Source: Lichenicola sp964247735 (GTDB taxonomy: Bacteria; Pseudomonadota; Alphaproteobacteria; Acetobacterales; Acetobacteraceae). From it: a DNA stretch of 64,000 nucleotides. A program made the translations under genes and the position numbers. Positions within the stretch are counted from its first letter, which is position 1, and the number at the start of each line of letters is the position of its first letter. This document shows, piece by piece, positions 25,249 to 33,904 of this stretch. Location: contig CAXTVS010000009.1 in NCBI GenBank assembly GCA_964247735.1, positions 15,594-79,593 on the forward strand. The letters run 5' to 3'. Below the pieces are notes generated by a model that was given only the letters and a program-made list of their open reading frames with translations, searched no databases and was not told the DNA's origin.

Positions 25249-26420
25249 CGGCGGCCTGGCCGGCGGGGGCGCTGCGCAGCCCGACATCCGGACGGATCCT
25301 GGAGCCGCGTGGCGACGCCCTGCTCGTCTCGGACGGCGAGGCCTGGCCGGTGATCGACGGCATCCCGTTCCTGCGCGGCAACCGCGGCAGGCTGGCGGCC
25401 GAGGCGGTGCGGCTGATCGAGGCCGGCGAGACCGAACGGGCCACGGCCGTGCTGCTGCGGGACCAGGATCCGTATGCGCCCGATCCGCCTCCTGCGGTCG
25501 AGGCCTGCGAGCGGATCGTGCGCGAGCGGGACGGCCTGGGCTTCCGCACGGCCATGGCCGCACTCGGGTTCGGCCGGGTCGGCGACTACTTCGCCCATCG
25601 CTGGACCGACCCCACCTTCCTGTCCGGCCTTGCGCTGTTGGGCGAGGCGCTGCCGGCCGGGTCCGCTTCCGTGTTCGAGCTGGCCTGCGGCGCCGGGCAC
25701 TTCCTGTCGGCGCTACGCCGCGCGGGGGTGCAGGCGGCGGGTGGAGACCTGGTGTTCGCCAAGCTGTGGCTGGCCCGGCACTTCGTCAGCCCGAACGCGC
25801 GGCTGGTCTGCTTCGATGCCGAGGCGCCGTGGCCGGTCGAGGACGGCGAGGCCGGCACGGTGTTCTGCCACGACGCGTTCTACTTCCTGCCGGACAAGCC
25901 GGGAATCGCGTCCCGGATGAAGCGGCTGGCCGGGCCCGGCGGCACCGTGGCGGTCGGCCATGCTCACAACGCCGACGCCCCGAATCATTCCTCCGGAGCG
26001 CCGCTGACGGTGGCGGACTATGCGGCGCTGTTCCCGGGTGCACGGCTGTTCGACGACGCCGAGCTGACCGCAGCCTTCGCCGCCGGTCGCGCGGCGGTGG
26101 CCGCCGAGGCGCAGGCGCTCCGGTCGGTGGCCGCGGTGTCGCTGCTTTGGCGGGCGGACGGCGTCGCCGGGGCGGGGGCCCGCCGGACCGGCTTCGGCAC
26201 CGAGGCGGGCCCGGTGCTGCGGCTCAATCCGCTCTACCGGCGCGCTCCGGACGGGGCGGAGATCGCCTGGCCGAGCCTCCGCTACGAGCAGGAATACGCT
26301 GCCCTCGCGACCTATCCGACCCGCTGGCATGGCCCGGATGCGATCGACCGCACGGATCGGCCGGAGGTCGAGGCGCTGCTGCGCCGGCGCGTCTACGTCG
26401 AGTTGCCGGACCGATGGTAG
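25245..26420 (+). CDS. SAM-dependent methyltransferase with N-terminal zinc-ribbon-like segment (YcaO cluster)
   Basis: A 391-residue protein. The first 60 residues (GRILEPRGDALLVSDGEAWP, VIDGIPFLRG) look like a Trm112/YcaR-type N-terminal fold without its cysteines. The methyltransferase core follows, with SVFELACGAGHFLSALRRAG as motif I, LVCFDAEAPWPVEDG as motif II/III and the catalytic region GTVFCHDAFYFLPDKPG. The remainder contains RFxYL-like ALATYPTRWHGPDAIDR. Substrate unknown, presumably the product or an intermediate of the cluster. The GTG start overlaps the upstream stop. Confidence 0.75.
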   Translation: MTAAWPAGALRSPTSGRILEPRGDALLVSDGEAWPVIDGIPFLRGNRGRLAAEAVRLIEAGETERATAVLLRDQDPYAPDPPPAVEACERIVRERDGLGFRTAMAALGFGRVGDYFAHRWTDPTFLSGLALLGEALPAGSASVFELACGAGHFLSALRRAGVQAAGGDLVFAKLWLARHFVSPNARLVCFDAEAPWPVEDGEAGTVFCHDAFYFLPDKPGIASRMKRLAGPGGTVAVGHAHNADAPNHSSGAPLTVADYAALFPGARLFDDAELTAAFAAGRAAVAAEAQALRSVAAVSLLWRADGVAGAGARRTGFGTEAGPVLRLNPLYRRAPDGAEIAWPSLRYEQEYAALATYPTRWHGPDAIDRTDRPEVEALLRRRVYVELPDRW

Positions 26421-27454
26421 CGGCGATGACCTCCGACCGCATCGGCTGGGGCATCGTCGGCTGCGGCTGGGTCTCGCGCGACTTCGCGGTCCCCGCCATC
26501 GCTGCCAGCCGCAACGGCCGGCTGCTGGCGCTGTGCGATCCTGATCCGGCCGCGCTCCACGCCATCGCGCCGGAGGCGCGTGACGTCGCGCGCAGCACCG
26601 CGATCGAGCAGTTCCTCCGCACTCCCGGGCTGCAGGCGGTCTACGTCGCGGCACCGAACCACGCGCATCGGCCGCTGGTCGAGGCCGCCGCCGCCGCGGG
26701 CAAACCGGTGCTGTGCGAGAAGCCGATGGCGACCATGACCGCCGATGCCGAGGCGATGGTGGCGGCCTGCGCCCGCGCCGGCGTGTTCTACGCCACCGCG
26801 TTCGACCAGCGCTTCCATCCCGCGCACCGCAAGGCGGCGGAGCTCCTGCGGGCCGGCGCGGTCGGCCGGGTGGCGGCGATCCGCATCGTCTATGCCTGCT
26901 GGGTGGGTGCTGCGTGGTCGGCGGACAACTGGCGCATCGACCCGGCAAGGGCCGGCGGTGGCGCGTTCTTCGACCTGGCGCCGCACGGGCTGGACCTCGT
27001 GGCAATGCTGCTCGGCGAGCCGCTGGAGGAAGCGGCGATCCTGGGCCAGCGCCGCGTGCACGCCTACGCGCAGGCGCCGGGCGGCGTGGACGATGGTGCG
27101 ATGGTGGTCGCGAGCACCCGGTGTGGCGTGCTGGCGCAGCTCCACGTCGCCTACAACTGTCCGGAGTGCCTGCCGCGGCGGCGGCTGGAGATCGTCGGCG
27201 ACGGCGGGCAGCTCACCCTGCTCGACACCATGGGCCAGACGCCGGGCGGCAGCCTGACCCTGACGACCGCCGCCGGCACGCGGGAGATCGCGGTCGAGGG
27301 GATCGAGCGCTCGCCGTTCGCGTTGCAGGTCGAGGCGTTCGCCGACCACCTGCTCGGCCGCCAGCCGTTCGGGTTCGAGCCGCAGGGAGACCTGCGCACC
27401 ATGACCCTGTTGTCCCGCCTGCGCGACGCCATCGCCGACCACGGAGCCCGCTGA
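26414..27454 (+). CDS. Gfo/Idh/MocA family oxidoreductase (YcaO cluster)
   Basis: A 346-residue NAD(P)-dependent dehydrogenase. The Rossmann motif is GWGIVGCGWVSRDFAVPAI, the catalytic lysine lies in VLCEKPMATMTADAEAM, and the C-terminal domain has the substrate-binding DPARAGGGAFFDLAPHGLDL. The family oxidises or reduces sugar, inositol and related polyol hydroxyls. Placed between a methyltransferase and a glycosyltransferase, it suggests that a sugar or cyclitol is redox-modified in this pathway. The start at 26414 overlaps the upstream stop; a second ATG at 26426 is an alternative. Confidence 0.9.
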   Translation: MVAAMTSDRIGWGIVGCGWVSRDFAVPAIAASRNGRLLALCDPDPAALHAIAPEARDVARSTAIEQFLRTPGLQAVYVAAPNHAHRPLVEAAAAAGKPVLCEKPMATMTADAEAMVAACARAGVFYATAFDQRFHPAHRKAAELLRAGAVGRVAAIRIVYACWVGAAWSADNWRIDPARAGGGAFFDLAPHGLDLVAMLLGEPLEEAAILGQRRVHAYAQAPGGVDDGAMVVASTRCGVLAQLHVAYNCPECLPRRRLEIVGDGGQLTLLDTMGQTPGGSLTLTTAAGTREIAVEGIERSPFALQVEAFADHLLGRQPFGFEPQGDLRTMTLLSRLRDAIADHGAR

Positions 27455-27456
27455 CC

Positions 27457-28311
27457 ATGCCGCTTTCGCCGTTCGCATGCAGCAACTGCGGGCACTGGCA
27501 GATGTACTTCGCAGTGCCGCCGCACTGCCCGATCTGCTCGGACGTGCGCAACGACCTACCGGAAGATGGCTGGGACTTCCGCACCCCCGAGCAGGTCGAG
27601 TCCGGGCTTCGCCACCACCGGCGCGAGGTGATCCCGGGCGTGTGGGAGTTCTGGACCACGCCGCGCTTCGGGCTGGACAGCCATGGCTGGCTGCTGCTCG
27701 AGCCGGAGGGCAACGTCGCCTTCGAGGCGGCGCCCAGCTACGACGACGACGCCCTGGAGGCGATCGCCGGGCTCGGCGGCATCGCCATCCTGGCCGCCTC
27801 GCACCCGCACGGCTACGGCGCGCTCTGGCAGCTGCAGCGGCGCTTCGACCCGCCCCTGCTGATCCAGAAGGAGGATCTGCAGTGGACCAAGGCGTTCCGG
27901 GTCACCCATCCCTGGGACGAGCGGCACGAGGTCCTGCCGGGGCTGGTGCTGCACCATACCGGCGGCCATTACGAGGGCCACGCGATCCTGCATGACGCCC
28001 GCCGCCGCGCGGTGTTCGTGGGCGACGCCCTGAAGCTCGACCTCGATGACGATGGCCGGGTGAGGGCGCTGTCCTGCCACAAGGCGTTCCACAAGCAGAT
28101 CCCGCTGTCGCCGAACGAGGCGCGCCGCTACCGCGCGGTGTTCGAGGGGATCGACTTCGACACCGTGTTCACCCCGTTCGAGTGCGCGGTGGGCGTGCCG
28201 AAGGCGGCGGTGCTGGAGCTGCTCGACCGCATGGTGGACGGGGGCGCGTCCACGCGGCCCGTGCCGATCCCGGTCCTGATGCCGGCCGGTACCGCATGGA
28301 CCGCCGCATGA
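27457..28311 (+). CDS. Zinc-ribbon plus metallo-beta-lactamase-fold protein (YcaO cluster)
   Basis: A 284-residue protein. The N-terminus is a rubredoxin/zinc-ribbon-like module with two CxxC knuckles (FACSNCGHWQMYF at residues 5-17 and HCPICSDV at 25-32). An MBL-fold domain follows, with metal-site histidines in AASHPHGYGALWQLQ (an altered HxHxDH), LHHTGGHYEGHAILH and a VFVGDALKLD strand. The usual DH of the first motif is missing, so it may bind one metal or act differently from classical hydrolases. It probably hydrolyses an ester, thioester or phosphodiester in the pathway. It starts two bases after the upstream stop. Confidence 0.78.
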   Translation: MPLSPFACSNCGHWQMYFAVPPHCPICSDVRNDLPEDGWDFRTPEQVESGLRHHRREVIPGVWEFWTTPRFGLDSHGWLLLEPEGNVAFEAAPSYDDDALEAIAGLGGIAILAASHPHGYGALWQLQRRFDPPLLIQKEDLQWTKAFRVTHPWDERHEVLPGLVLHHTGGHYEGHAILHDARRRAVFVGDALKLDLDDDGRVRALSCHKAFHKQIPLSPNEARRYRAVFEGIDFDTVFTPFECAVGVPKAAVLELLDRMVDGGASTRPVPIPVLMPAGTAWTAA

Positions 28312-29531
28312 GGATCTGCTTCGTCAGCCGGCGCTTCTTCCCGGCGATCTCCGGCATGAGCGTGTATGCGCTCAACCTGCTTCGTGCGCTGGTCGCGGCC
28401 GGCCACGATGTCACCATGATCAGCCAGTATCGCAACGACGCGTTCGGCAAGGGCGTGTACGGCGGCGGGCCGCCGCCGCCTGTGCCAGGCGTGCGGGTGA
28501 TCGGGCTGGAACAGGTGGGCGAGGCCGAGTGCGGCGACTTCGAGCGCGACATCGACGTGCTGGTGGACACGATCCGGGCCGAGCACGTCCGCGACCGGTT
28601 CGACCTGCTGCACGCCCAGTACGGCTATCCGACCGGCTGGGCGGTGCTGCTGGCCTCGCGGGCGCTGGGCGTGCCCAACGTGGTATCGATCCAGGGCGGC
28701 GACGGACACTGGGTGGGCTCTTGCTGCGAAACCCACCGGCTGGCGATGACGCGCGTGCTGGACCACGCCGGCGCGGTGCTGATCGGCTGCCGCTCCTTCG
28801 CCGACGAAGTGATCGGCCGGCTCGGCACCGACCCGTCGCGCTTCACGATCGTGCCGGGTGCGGTGGATGTCGGGCGCTTCAGGCCGGACCGCGCATGGCG
28901 CGACCCGAAAGCGCCGCCGGTGCTGCTCTACCACGGCCGCGTCGACCGCCGGAAGGGCGTGCTCGACATGATCGAGGCCCTGCGCCGGCTGGACCGAGAG
29001 GGCACCGCGTTCCGCCTGGTGCTGTCCGGCATCGGGCCGGACCTCGATGCCGCGGTGCGGGAACTGGACGCCTGCGGCCTGATGCGCCGCACCACCCTGC
29101 GCGGCTACGTGGACTACGACCACGCCCCGGGCGCCTACCACGGCGCCGACATCTTCGTGTCCCCGACCTATGCGGAAGGCTTCTCCAACACCATCCTGGA
29201 GGCGATGGCGACCGGCCTCGCCACCATCTCCTGCCGCGCGGTGGGGGTGGTGGACTGCCTGCGCGACAACGAGAACGGGCTGCTGACGGAACCGGGCGAC
29301 ATCGACGGGCTGACAGACGGCCTGCGCCGTCTGATCACCGACCCGGCGCTGCGCCGGCGCCTGGCGGGCACGGCACTGGCGGAATGCCGCGAGGTGTATT
29401 CCTGGTCCGCCGTGTCCGACCGGATCATGACGGTCTACGGCGCTGTGGCGGGCCGGGCGCCGGACCGGGCATTCGAGCCGGTGCTGCCGCGCGACCCGTG
29501 CCGGTATCGCGCCGACCCGCACCTGCTGTGA
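28308..29531 (+). CDS. GT4-family glycosyltransferase (YcaO cluster)
   Basis: A 407-residue glycosyltransferase of the GT-B fold. The N-terminal domain has the glycine-rich MRICFVSRRFFPAISGMSVY. The C-terminal donor domain has PPVLLYHGRVDRRKGVLDMIEAL and the EX7E motif in YAEGFSNTILEAMATGLATI. These features match retaining enzymes such as MshA, BshA and WcaL-like transferases. It is followed at once by a PIG-L deacetylase. That order recalls mycothiol and bacillithiol biosynthesis, where GlcNAc is transferred and then de-N-acetylated. ATG at 28308 overlaps the upstream stop (ATGA); an ATG 12 bases earlier is possible. Confidence 0.9.
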   Translation: MRICFVSRRFFPAISGMSVYALNLLRALVAAGHDVTMISQYRNDAFGKGVYGGGPPPPVPGVRVIGLEQVGEAECGDFERDIDVLVDTIRAEHVRDRFDLLHAQYGYPTGWAVLLASRALGVPNVVSIQGGDGHWVGSCCETHRLAMTRVLDHAGAVLIGCRSFADEVIGRLGTDPSRFTIVPGAVDVGRFRPDRAWRDPKAPPVLLYHGRVDRRKGVLDMIEALRRLDREGTAFRLVLSGIGPDLDAAVRELDACGLMRRTTLRGYVDYDHAPGAYHGADIFVSPTYAEGFSNTILEAMATGLATISCRAVGVVDCLRDNENGLLTEPGDIDGLTDGLRRLITDPALRRRLAGTALAECREVYSWSAVSDRIMTVYGAVAGRAPDRAFEPVLPRDPCRYRADPHLL

Positions 29532-30334
29532 GCCAGGCGTCGTTCCGGGCTGCCGGCCGGACCGCGCTGCTGCTGTCGCCGCATCTCGACGACGTGGCGT
29601 TCTCCTGCGGCGGCACCGCGGCGAGGCTTGCTGCCGCCGGCTGGAAGGTGGTGGTGGCGACCGCATTCACCCGCTCGGTGCATCCCGCGTCCGGCTTCGC
29701 GCTCGCCTGCCAGCGGGACAAGGGGCTGGACGACTCGGTGGACTACATGGCGCTGCGACGCGACGAGGACGCGGCGGCCTGCCGCAGCCTCGGCGCGCGG
29801 CCGGTGCTGCTGGACCTGCCCGAAGCGCCGAACCGCGGCTACGCGTCGGCGCCGGCGCTGTTCGCGCCGCCTCGGGACGACGACGCGGTGGCCGGACCGC
29901 TGCGGGCGCTGCTGTCGGAGCTGGTGGCGGACGAGCGGCCGGCCCTCGTGCTGGCGCCGCAGGGCTGCGGCCGGCACGTCGATCACCTGCAGCTCATCAC
30001 AGCACTGCTGGACCTGCAGGACCGGCTGCCGCCGGTCGGGTTCTACCGCGACACGCCCTACGTGATCCGCGATGCCGATGCCGTGCCCGATCCGCGCGTC
30101 GCCGCGGCGGCGACGGTGCCGGTGGTGGTGCCGCTCGACCTGCGGGCCCGCGACGCGCGGCAGCGGGCAGTCGGCTGCTACCGCACCCAGCTCGGCTACC
30201 AGTTCGGCGGTGCAGCCAAGGCGGCCGAGGCGATCGAGCGGCTGATGCTGCGCGAGGCCCACGGCCAGGCCTGCAGCCACGCGGAACGCCTGCTGCTGTC
30301 CGATCCCGCCGTGCTGGCGGAACTTGCGGCGTGA
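29528..30334 (+). CDS. PIG-L family N-deacetylase (YcaO cluster)
   Basis: A 268-residue zinc-dependent deacetylase of the LmbE/PIG-L family, like MshB and BshB. The metal site is LLLSPHLDDVAFSCGG (HxDD) together with GCGRHVDHLQLITAL (HxxH). It would remove an acetyl group from an N-acetyl sugar made by the glycosyltransferase encoded just upstream; their frames overlap by four bases (GTGA). The resulting free amine is a logical site for later conjugation. No signal peptide, so it acts in the cytoplasm. Confidence 0.88.
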   Translation: MSQASFRAAGRTALLLSPHLDDVAFSCGGTAARLAAAGWKVVVATAFTRSVHPASGFALACQRDKGLDDSVDYMALRRDEDAAACRSLGARPVLLDLPEAPNRGYASAPALFAPPRDDDAVAGPLRALLSELVADERPALVLAPQGCGRHVDHLQLITALLDLQDRLPPVGFYRDTPYVIRDADAVPDPRVAAAATVPVVVPLDLRARDARQRAVGCYRTQLGYQFGGAAKAAEAIERLMLREAHGQACSHAERLLLSDPAVLAELAA

Positions 30335-30359
30335 CGCGCGAACGGGTCGTCATCGGCCA

Positions 30360-30367
30360 AGAAGGAG
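30360..30367 (+). promoter_or_regulatory. Strong ribosome binding site of the YcaO gene
   Basis: AGAAGGAGA lies about 10 bases before the GTG at 30378 and fixes that start. It is the only gene of the cluster not overlapping its upstream neighbour, so it appears to be independently and strongly translated. Confidence 0.7.
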
Positions 30368-30377
30368 ATACCGTCGC

Positions 30378-31871
30378 GTGACGCAGGACCATGCCGCCAT
30401 TGCAGAGTTGTTCCGGGCCAGCATGCCTGGCGAGGCGGAGACGCTGGCGTTCCGGATCGACTCGCTCGATCGGCTCGGCATCCCGGTGGTGCAGGCGAAC
30501 CTCCTTTCGCCCGACCGGCCGACGGTGATCGGCCACGGCTACGGCTTCACCGAGGCCGAGGCCGCGACCGGCGCCCTCGGCGAACTCTGCGAGGAGGTGC
30601 ATCTCGGCACTTGGCTGAAGCGGCAGGTGCCGGTCGAGGCGAGCTTCACCACGCTGGTGGCCCGGCTGGGGCGCTCCGGCGTCGCCGATCCGCTGACGCT
30701 GTGCCTGCCGGCAGGCTCGGAGTACGACCCGGACCACACCCGTCGCTGGCTGCCGGTCCGGCGCTATCCGTCGGACGACACGGTGCTGGTGCCGATCGAG
30801 TGGGTGGCGATCGCGCCGTACCAGCTCGGCGGCCACCTCGGGCTGATCACGCCGATCACCAACGGATTGGGCGCCGGGCTCGATCTCGACCACGCGATCG
30901 CGCACGGGGTGATGGAACTGCTGCAGCGCGACGGCAACGTGCTCACCTATCGCGCCTTCGACCAGGGCGCGGTGATCGCCTTCGACGCGCCGCTGGATCC
31001 GGACTGCGAGGCGCTGGACCGGGCGCTGCGTGAGGCGGGCATCGACGTCACCGTCAAGCTCGCCAGCACCGAGTTCGGCATCGCCAACCTGTACGTGGTC
31101 GGCGACGACAACGGCCAGGCGACCCTGCCGATCCAGGTCACCGCCTGCGGCGAGGCGGCGCACCCGAACCGGATGCGCGGCCTGCGCAAGGCGCTGCTGG
31201 AGTTCGTGGGCTCGCGGTCGCGCAAGGCGGCGACGCACGGGCCGATCGAGCTGCTGCGTGACCTGCTGCCGCCGGCGTCGTTCGCGCGGCAGCTGGCGGT
31301 GGCGGAAGCGCGCGACGAGGAGCCGCGTGCGCTCGACACCATGGCGGACTGGGTGGCGCAGGACGAGGCCGAGCTGCGCCGCCGCCTGGTCGACACCGTG
31401 TTCCTGCGCCGCACCGAGGTAGCGTTCTCGTCGCTGCCGGACGTGGCCGAGGACCTGGGGCAGAGCCGGGCGCGGCTCGACTGGCTGTCGCGGCAGCTGG
31501 GCGGGCAGGGGCTGGAGATCCTGTGGGTCGACTGCTCGCCCCCCGGCTCGCCGGTGTGCGCGGTGAAGGTGATCGTGCCGGGGCTCGAAAGCGAGACCAT
31601 GAGCTACGGCCGGATCGGCTGGCGCGGCGTGCGTCGGCTGCGCGATCGCCGCGACGCCCTCCTGTCGGACCGTCCGGGGGACGGCCGCCGGGCGGTCAGG
31701 CTGCGGCCGGAGGATGCGGAGCGCGCCGGCGGCCCAGCATTCCTGGACACCGCCAGCATCGATGCGCGGGTGGAGCAGGTGTATCCGCTGTATCGTGAGG
31801 CCAACCCGCTTTCGGCGCAGCTCGCGCTGCGGCGGCGGCTTGCCGGAGCGGCCGGATCGTCGCCAACGTGA
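30378..31871 (+). CDS. YcaO-family ATP-dependent protein without RiPP partners
   Basis: A 497-residue YcaO protein. The ATP/Mg-binding glutamates sit in helices AEAATGALGELCEEVHL (Glu69, Glu72, Glu73) and AIAHGVMELLQRDG (Glu180), with a further ligand in RGLRKALLEFVGSRSRKAA (Glu275), the classical YcaO spacing. YcaO enzymes phosphorylate amide oxygens to form azolines, thioamides or amidines. The proline-rich C-terminus of azoline-forming RiPP enzymes is absent, and no precursor peptide, ThiF-like partner, dehydrogenase or TfuA gene is nearby; the gap upstream is only 43 bases. The substrate is therefore probably not a ribosomal peptide. It is coupled by GTGA to the OpgH-like gene. Confidence 0.85.
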   Translation: MTQDHAAIAELFRASMPGEAETLAFRIDSLDRLGIPVVQANLLSPDRPTVIGHGYGFTEAEAATGALGELCEEVHLGTWLKRQVPVEASFTTLVARLGRSGVADPLTLCLPAGSEYDPDHTRRWLPVRRYPSDDTVLVPIEWVAIAPYQLGGHLGLITPITNGLGAGLDLDHAIAHGVMELLQRDGNVLTYRAFDQGAVIAFDAPLDPDCEALDRALREAGIDVTVKLASTEFGIANLYVVGDDNGQATLPIQVTACGEAAHPNRMRGLRKALLEFVGSRSRKAATHGPIELLRDLLPPASFARQLAVAEARDEEPRALDTMADWVAQDEAELRRRLVDTVFLRRTEVAFSSLPDVAEDLGQSRARLDWLSRQLGGQGLEILWVDCSPPGSPVCAVKVIVPGLESETMSYGRIGWRGVRRLRDRRDALLSDRPGDGRRAVRLRPEDAERAGGPAFLDTASIDARVEQVYPLYREANPLSAQLALRRRLAGAAGSSPT

Positions 31872-33616
31872 CCGCCGCGCCGGACCGGTCGCGCCTCGCG
31901 CTGCTGCTGCTGCCGACGATCCTGCTCGGCGTCGCCGGGGCGGGCAGCGCGATTCTGGCCTTTGGCCTCGACCGGCTCTGGATGGCGCCGCTGTGGCTGC
32001 TGTTCGCAGTCTCCTACGGCCGCATGGCCTTGAGCGCGTCGAGCCCGCTGGTCGGGCTGCTGCCGGCGGGGCGGGAGCCAGCCCGATTTACCGGCCCGCG
32101 CGTCGGCCCGATGCGCACGGCGCTGCTGTTGCCCGTGTTCAACGAGCCGCCGGAGCCGGTCTACGCCGCCGTGCGGATCATGGCAGAGGCGCTCGACGAG
32201 GCGGACGGCGTCACGGTGTTCGTGCTGAGCGACACCCAGGATGCCGGACGCCTGGCGGAGGAGGCGCGGTTCTTCCCGCCGTTCCTGCGCGCGCGCTCGG
32301 GGACCGGCATCCACTACCGCCACCGCAGTCCGAACACCGGGCGCAAGGCCGGCAACATCGCGGCGTTCTGTCGCGAGCACGGCAGCGCGTTCGACTTCGC
32401 GATCGTGCTGGATGCCGACAGCCTGATGACCGGGACCGCGATCCGGGCGCTGATCGCAGCGCTCCGCGACGATCCGGGTGCCGCGCTGATCCAGTCGGTG
32501 TCCTACCCCATCGGCGGCACCACCCTGTTCGCGCGCCTGCAGCAGTTCGGCGCCCGGCTGAACACGCCGTTGTCGATCGCGGGCCAGGACATGTGGCAGG
32601 GGCGGCACGGCACCTACTGGGGGCACAACGCGATCCTGCGGCTCCGCCCGTTCATTGCAGAGGCCGGCCTGCCGGTGCTGCCGGGACGGCCGCCGCTGGG
32701 CGGCGAGATCCTGTGCCACGACACGGTCGAGGCGGCGCTGCTGCTTCGTGCCGGGTGGGCGGTGCGGCTGGCGCCGGAGATCGGCGGCTCGTTCGAGACC
32801 ACGCCCAGCAACCTGGTCGACCACCTGGCGCGCGAGCGGCGCTGGTGCCAGGGAAACCTCCAGCACCTGCGCCTCGTGGGGGCGCCCGCGTTCCGGTTGG
32901 CCAGCCGGGTGCATCTCGGCATGGGCATCCTGTACTACCTGGCCTCCCCGGTCGGCCTGCTGGTGAGCGCGATCCTTCTCGCGGCCGGGCTCGCCGGCGG
33001 CACCGCGGGGCCGCATCCGGCCTGGGCGATGCGCTCCTGCCTGTGGCTGACGCTGCTGCTCCTGTTCGCGCCGAAGCTGGCCAGTCTCGGGCGCGCCCTG
33101 CTGCTGCCGGACGCGGCCTGGCACGGGTTCGGCGGCCGGAGCCGGCTGGTGCTGAGCGTGCTGGCCGAGCAGGTGCTGGGCATGCTGTACGCGCCGATCG
33201 TGGCGGTGTCGGTGACCAGTTTCGTGATTGACACCTTCCGGGGTCGGACGATGGGCTGGAGCACCCAGGCGCGCGGCGACCGGGCGGTCGGGTGGACGGA
33301 AGCCGGGCGGCGCTTCCGGGTGCACACCGCGATCGGCCTGGTGGCGACGCTGGCGCTCGGCCTGATGCGGCCCGGGCTGTTGCCGTGGACGCTGCCGTTC
33401 CTGTGCGGGCTCGTGCTGTCGATCCCGCTCGCCTTCTGCTCGGGCAGCATCCGGCTGGGCGCACTGGCGCGGCGGTTCGGCCTGTTCCTGACGGTCGACG
33501 AACTGGCGCCGCTGCCGGAACAGGTTGCCCTGTCCGGCGCCCCGGTCCTGTCCGGCAGCCCGGCCGGGCCACGAGCGAGGATGGGCCGGGAGATGGCGGC
33601 GACGGGCGGCGACTGA
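31868..33616 (+). CDS. OpgH/MdoH-like family 2 membrane glycosyltransferase
   Basis: A 582-residue integral membrane glycosyltransferase. Two N-terminal hydrophobic segments are followed by a GT2 catalytic domain: TALLLPVFNEPPEPVYAAV, the DxD in AIVLDADSLMTG, ILCHDTVEAALLLRAG, and the (R/Q)xxRW motif in RERRWCQGNLQHLRLV. Further membrane segments follow. This is the layout of OpgH, which polymerises beta-1,2 glucan and pushes it through the inner membrane. It is shorter than E. coli OpgH (about 850 residues), mostly lacking its long N-terminal part. opgG is not next to it. The GTGA overlap with the YcaO gene makes a role in the same pathway plausible. Confidence 0.85.
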   Translation: MTAAPDRSRLALLLLPTILLGVAGAGSAILAFGLDRLWMAPLWLLFAVSYGRMALSASSPLVGLLPAGREPARFTGPRVGPMRTALLLPVFNEPPEPVYAAVRIMAEALDEADGVTVFVLSDTQDAGRLAEEARFFPPFLRARSGTGIHYRHRSPNTGRKAGNIAAFCREHGSAFDFAIVLDADSLMTGTAIRALIAALRDDPGAALIQSVSYPIGGTTLFARLQQFGARLNTPLSIAGQDMWQGRHGTYWGHNAILRLRPFIAEAGLPVLPGRPPLGGEILCHDTVEAALLLRAGWAVRLAPEIGGSFETTPSNLVDHLARERRWCQGNLQHLRLVGAPAFRLASRVHLGMGILYYLASPVGLLVSAILLAAGLAGGTAGPHPAWAMRSCLWLTLLLLFAPKLASLGRALLLPDAAWHGFGGRSRLVLSVLAEQVLGMLYAPIVAVSVTSFVIDTFRGRTMGWSTQARGDRAVGWTEAGRRFRVHTAIGLVATLALGLMRPGLLPWTLPFLCGLVLSIPLAFCSGSIRLGALARRFGLFLTVDELAPLPEQVALSGAPVLSGSPAGPRARMGREMAATGGD

Positions 33617-33904
33617 GTGCTCCCGTTCCCGGCCGTTCAGGCTGGTTCAATGCTGCTCCGCTCCCGGCCTGCTGGTTGTCGAGGCAGTTTCGAGCAGGTA
33701 TTGCAAAAAGTGGACGGCCGATTGGTCCTGTTCAACCGCATCGTTGCGCAGTCACCGCAAGGGAAGGCAACATCCCGTGATTTGCAACGAACCTCGTGAT
33801 CCCGCTCCGGCTGGAGATGTCCGCTTGGATCCGGTCGCTTGAGCGCCGCTCTCGACGACGCGGTGACGCTGCCGGACGGAACCGTGCCACGCCCGGCCGC
33901 CCGG
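33617..33904. other. Intergenic region after the YcaO cluster
   Basis: About 290 bases without a supported gene. No clear terminator hairpin with a T run was visible. The part just before 33905 may be the remains of the efflux gene promoter. Confidence 0.45.

Noticed and set aside
30335..30377. Possible RiPP precursor peptide before the YcaO gene
   Set aside because: The gap is only 43 bases and holds just the ribosome binding site; no short frame with a core-like sequence was seen.
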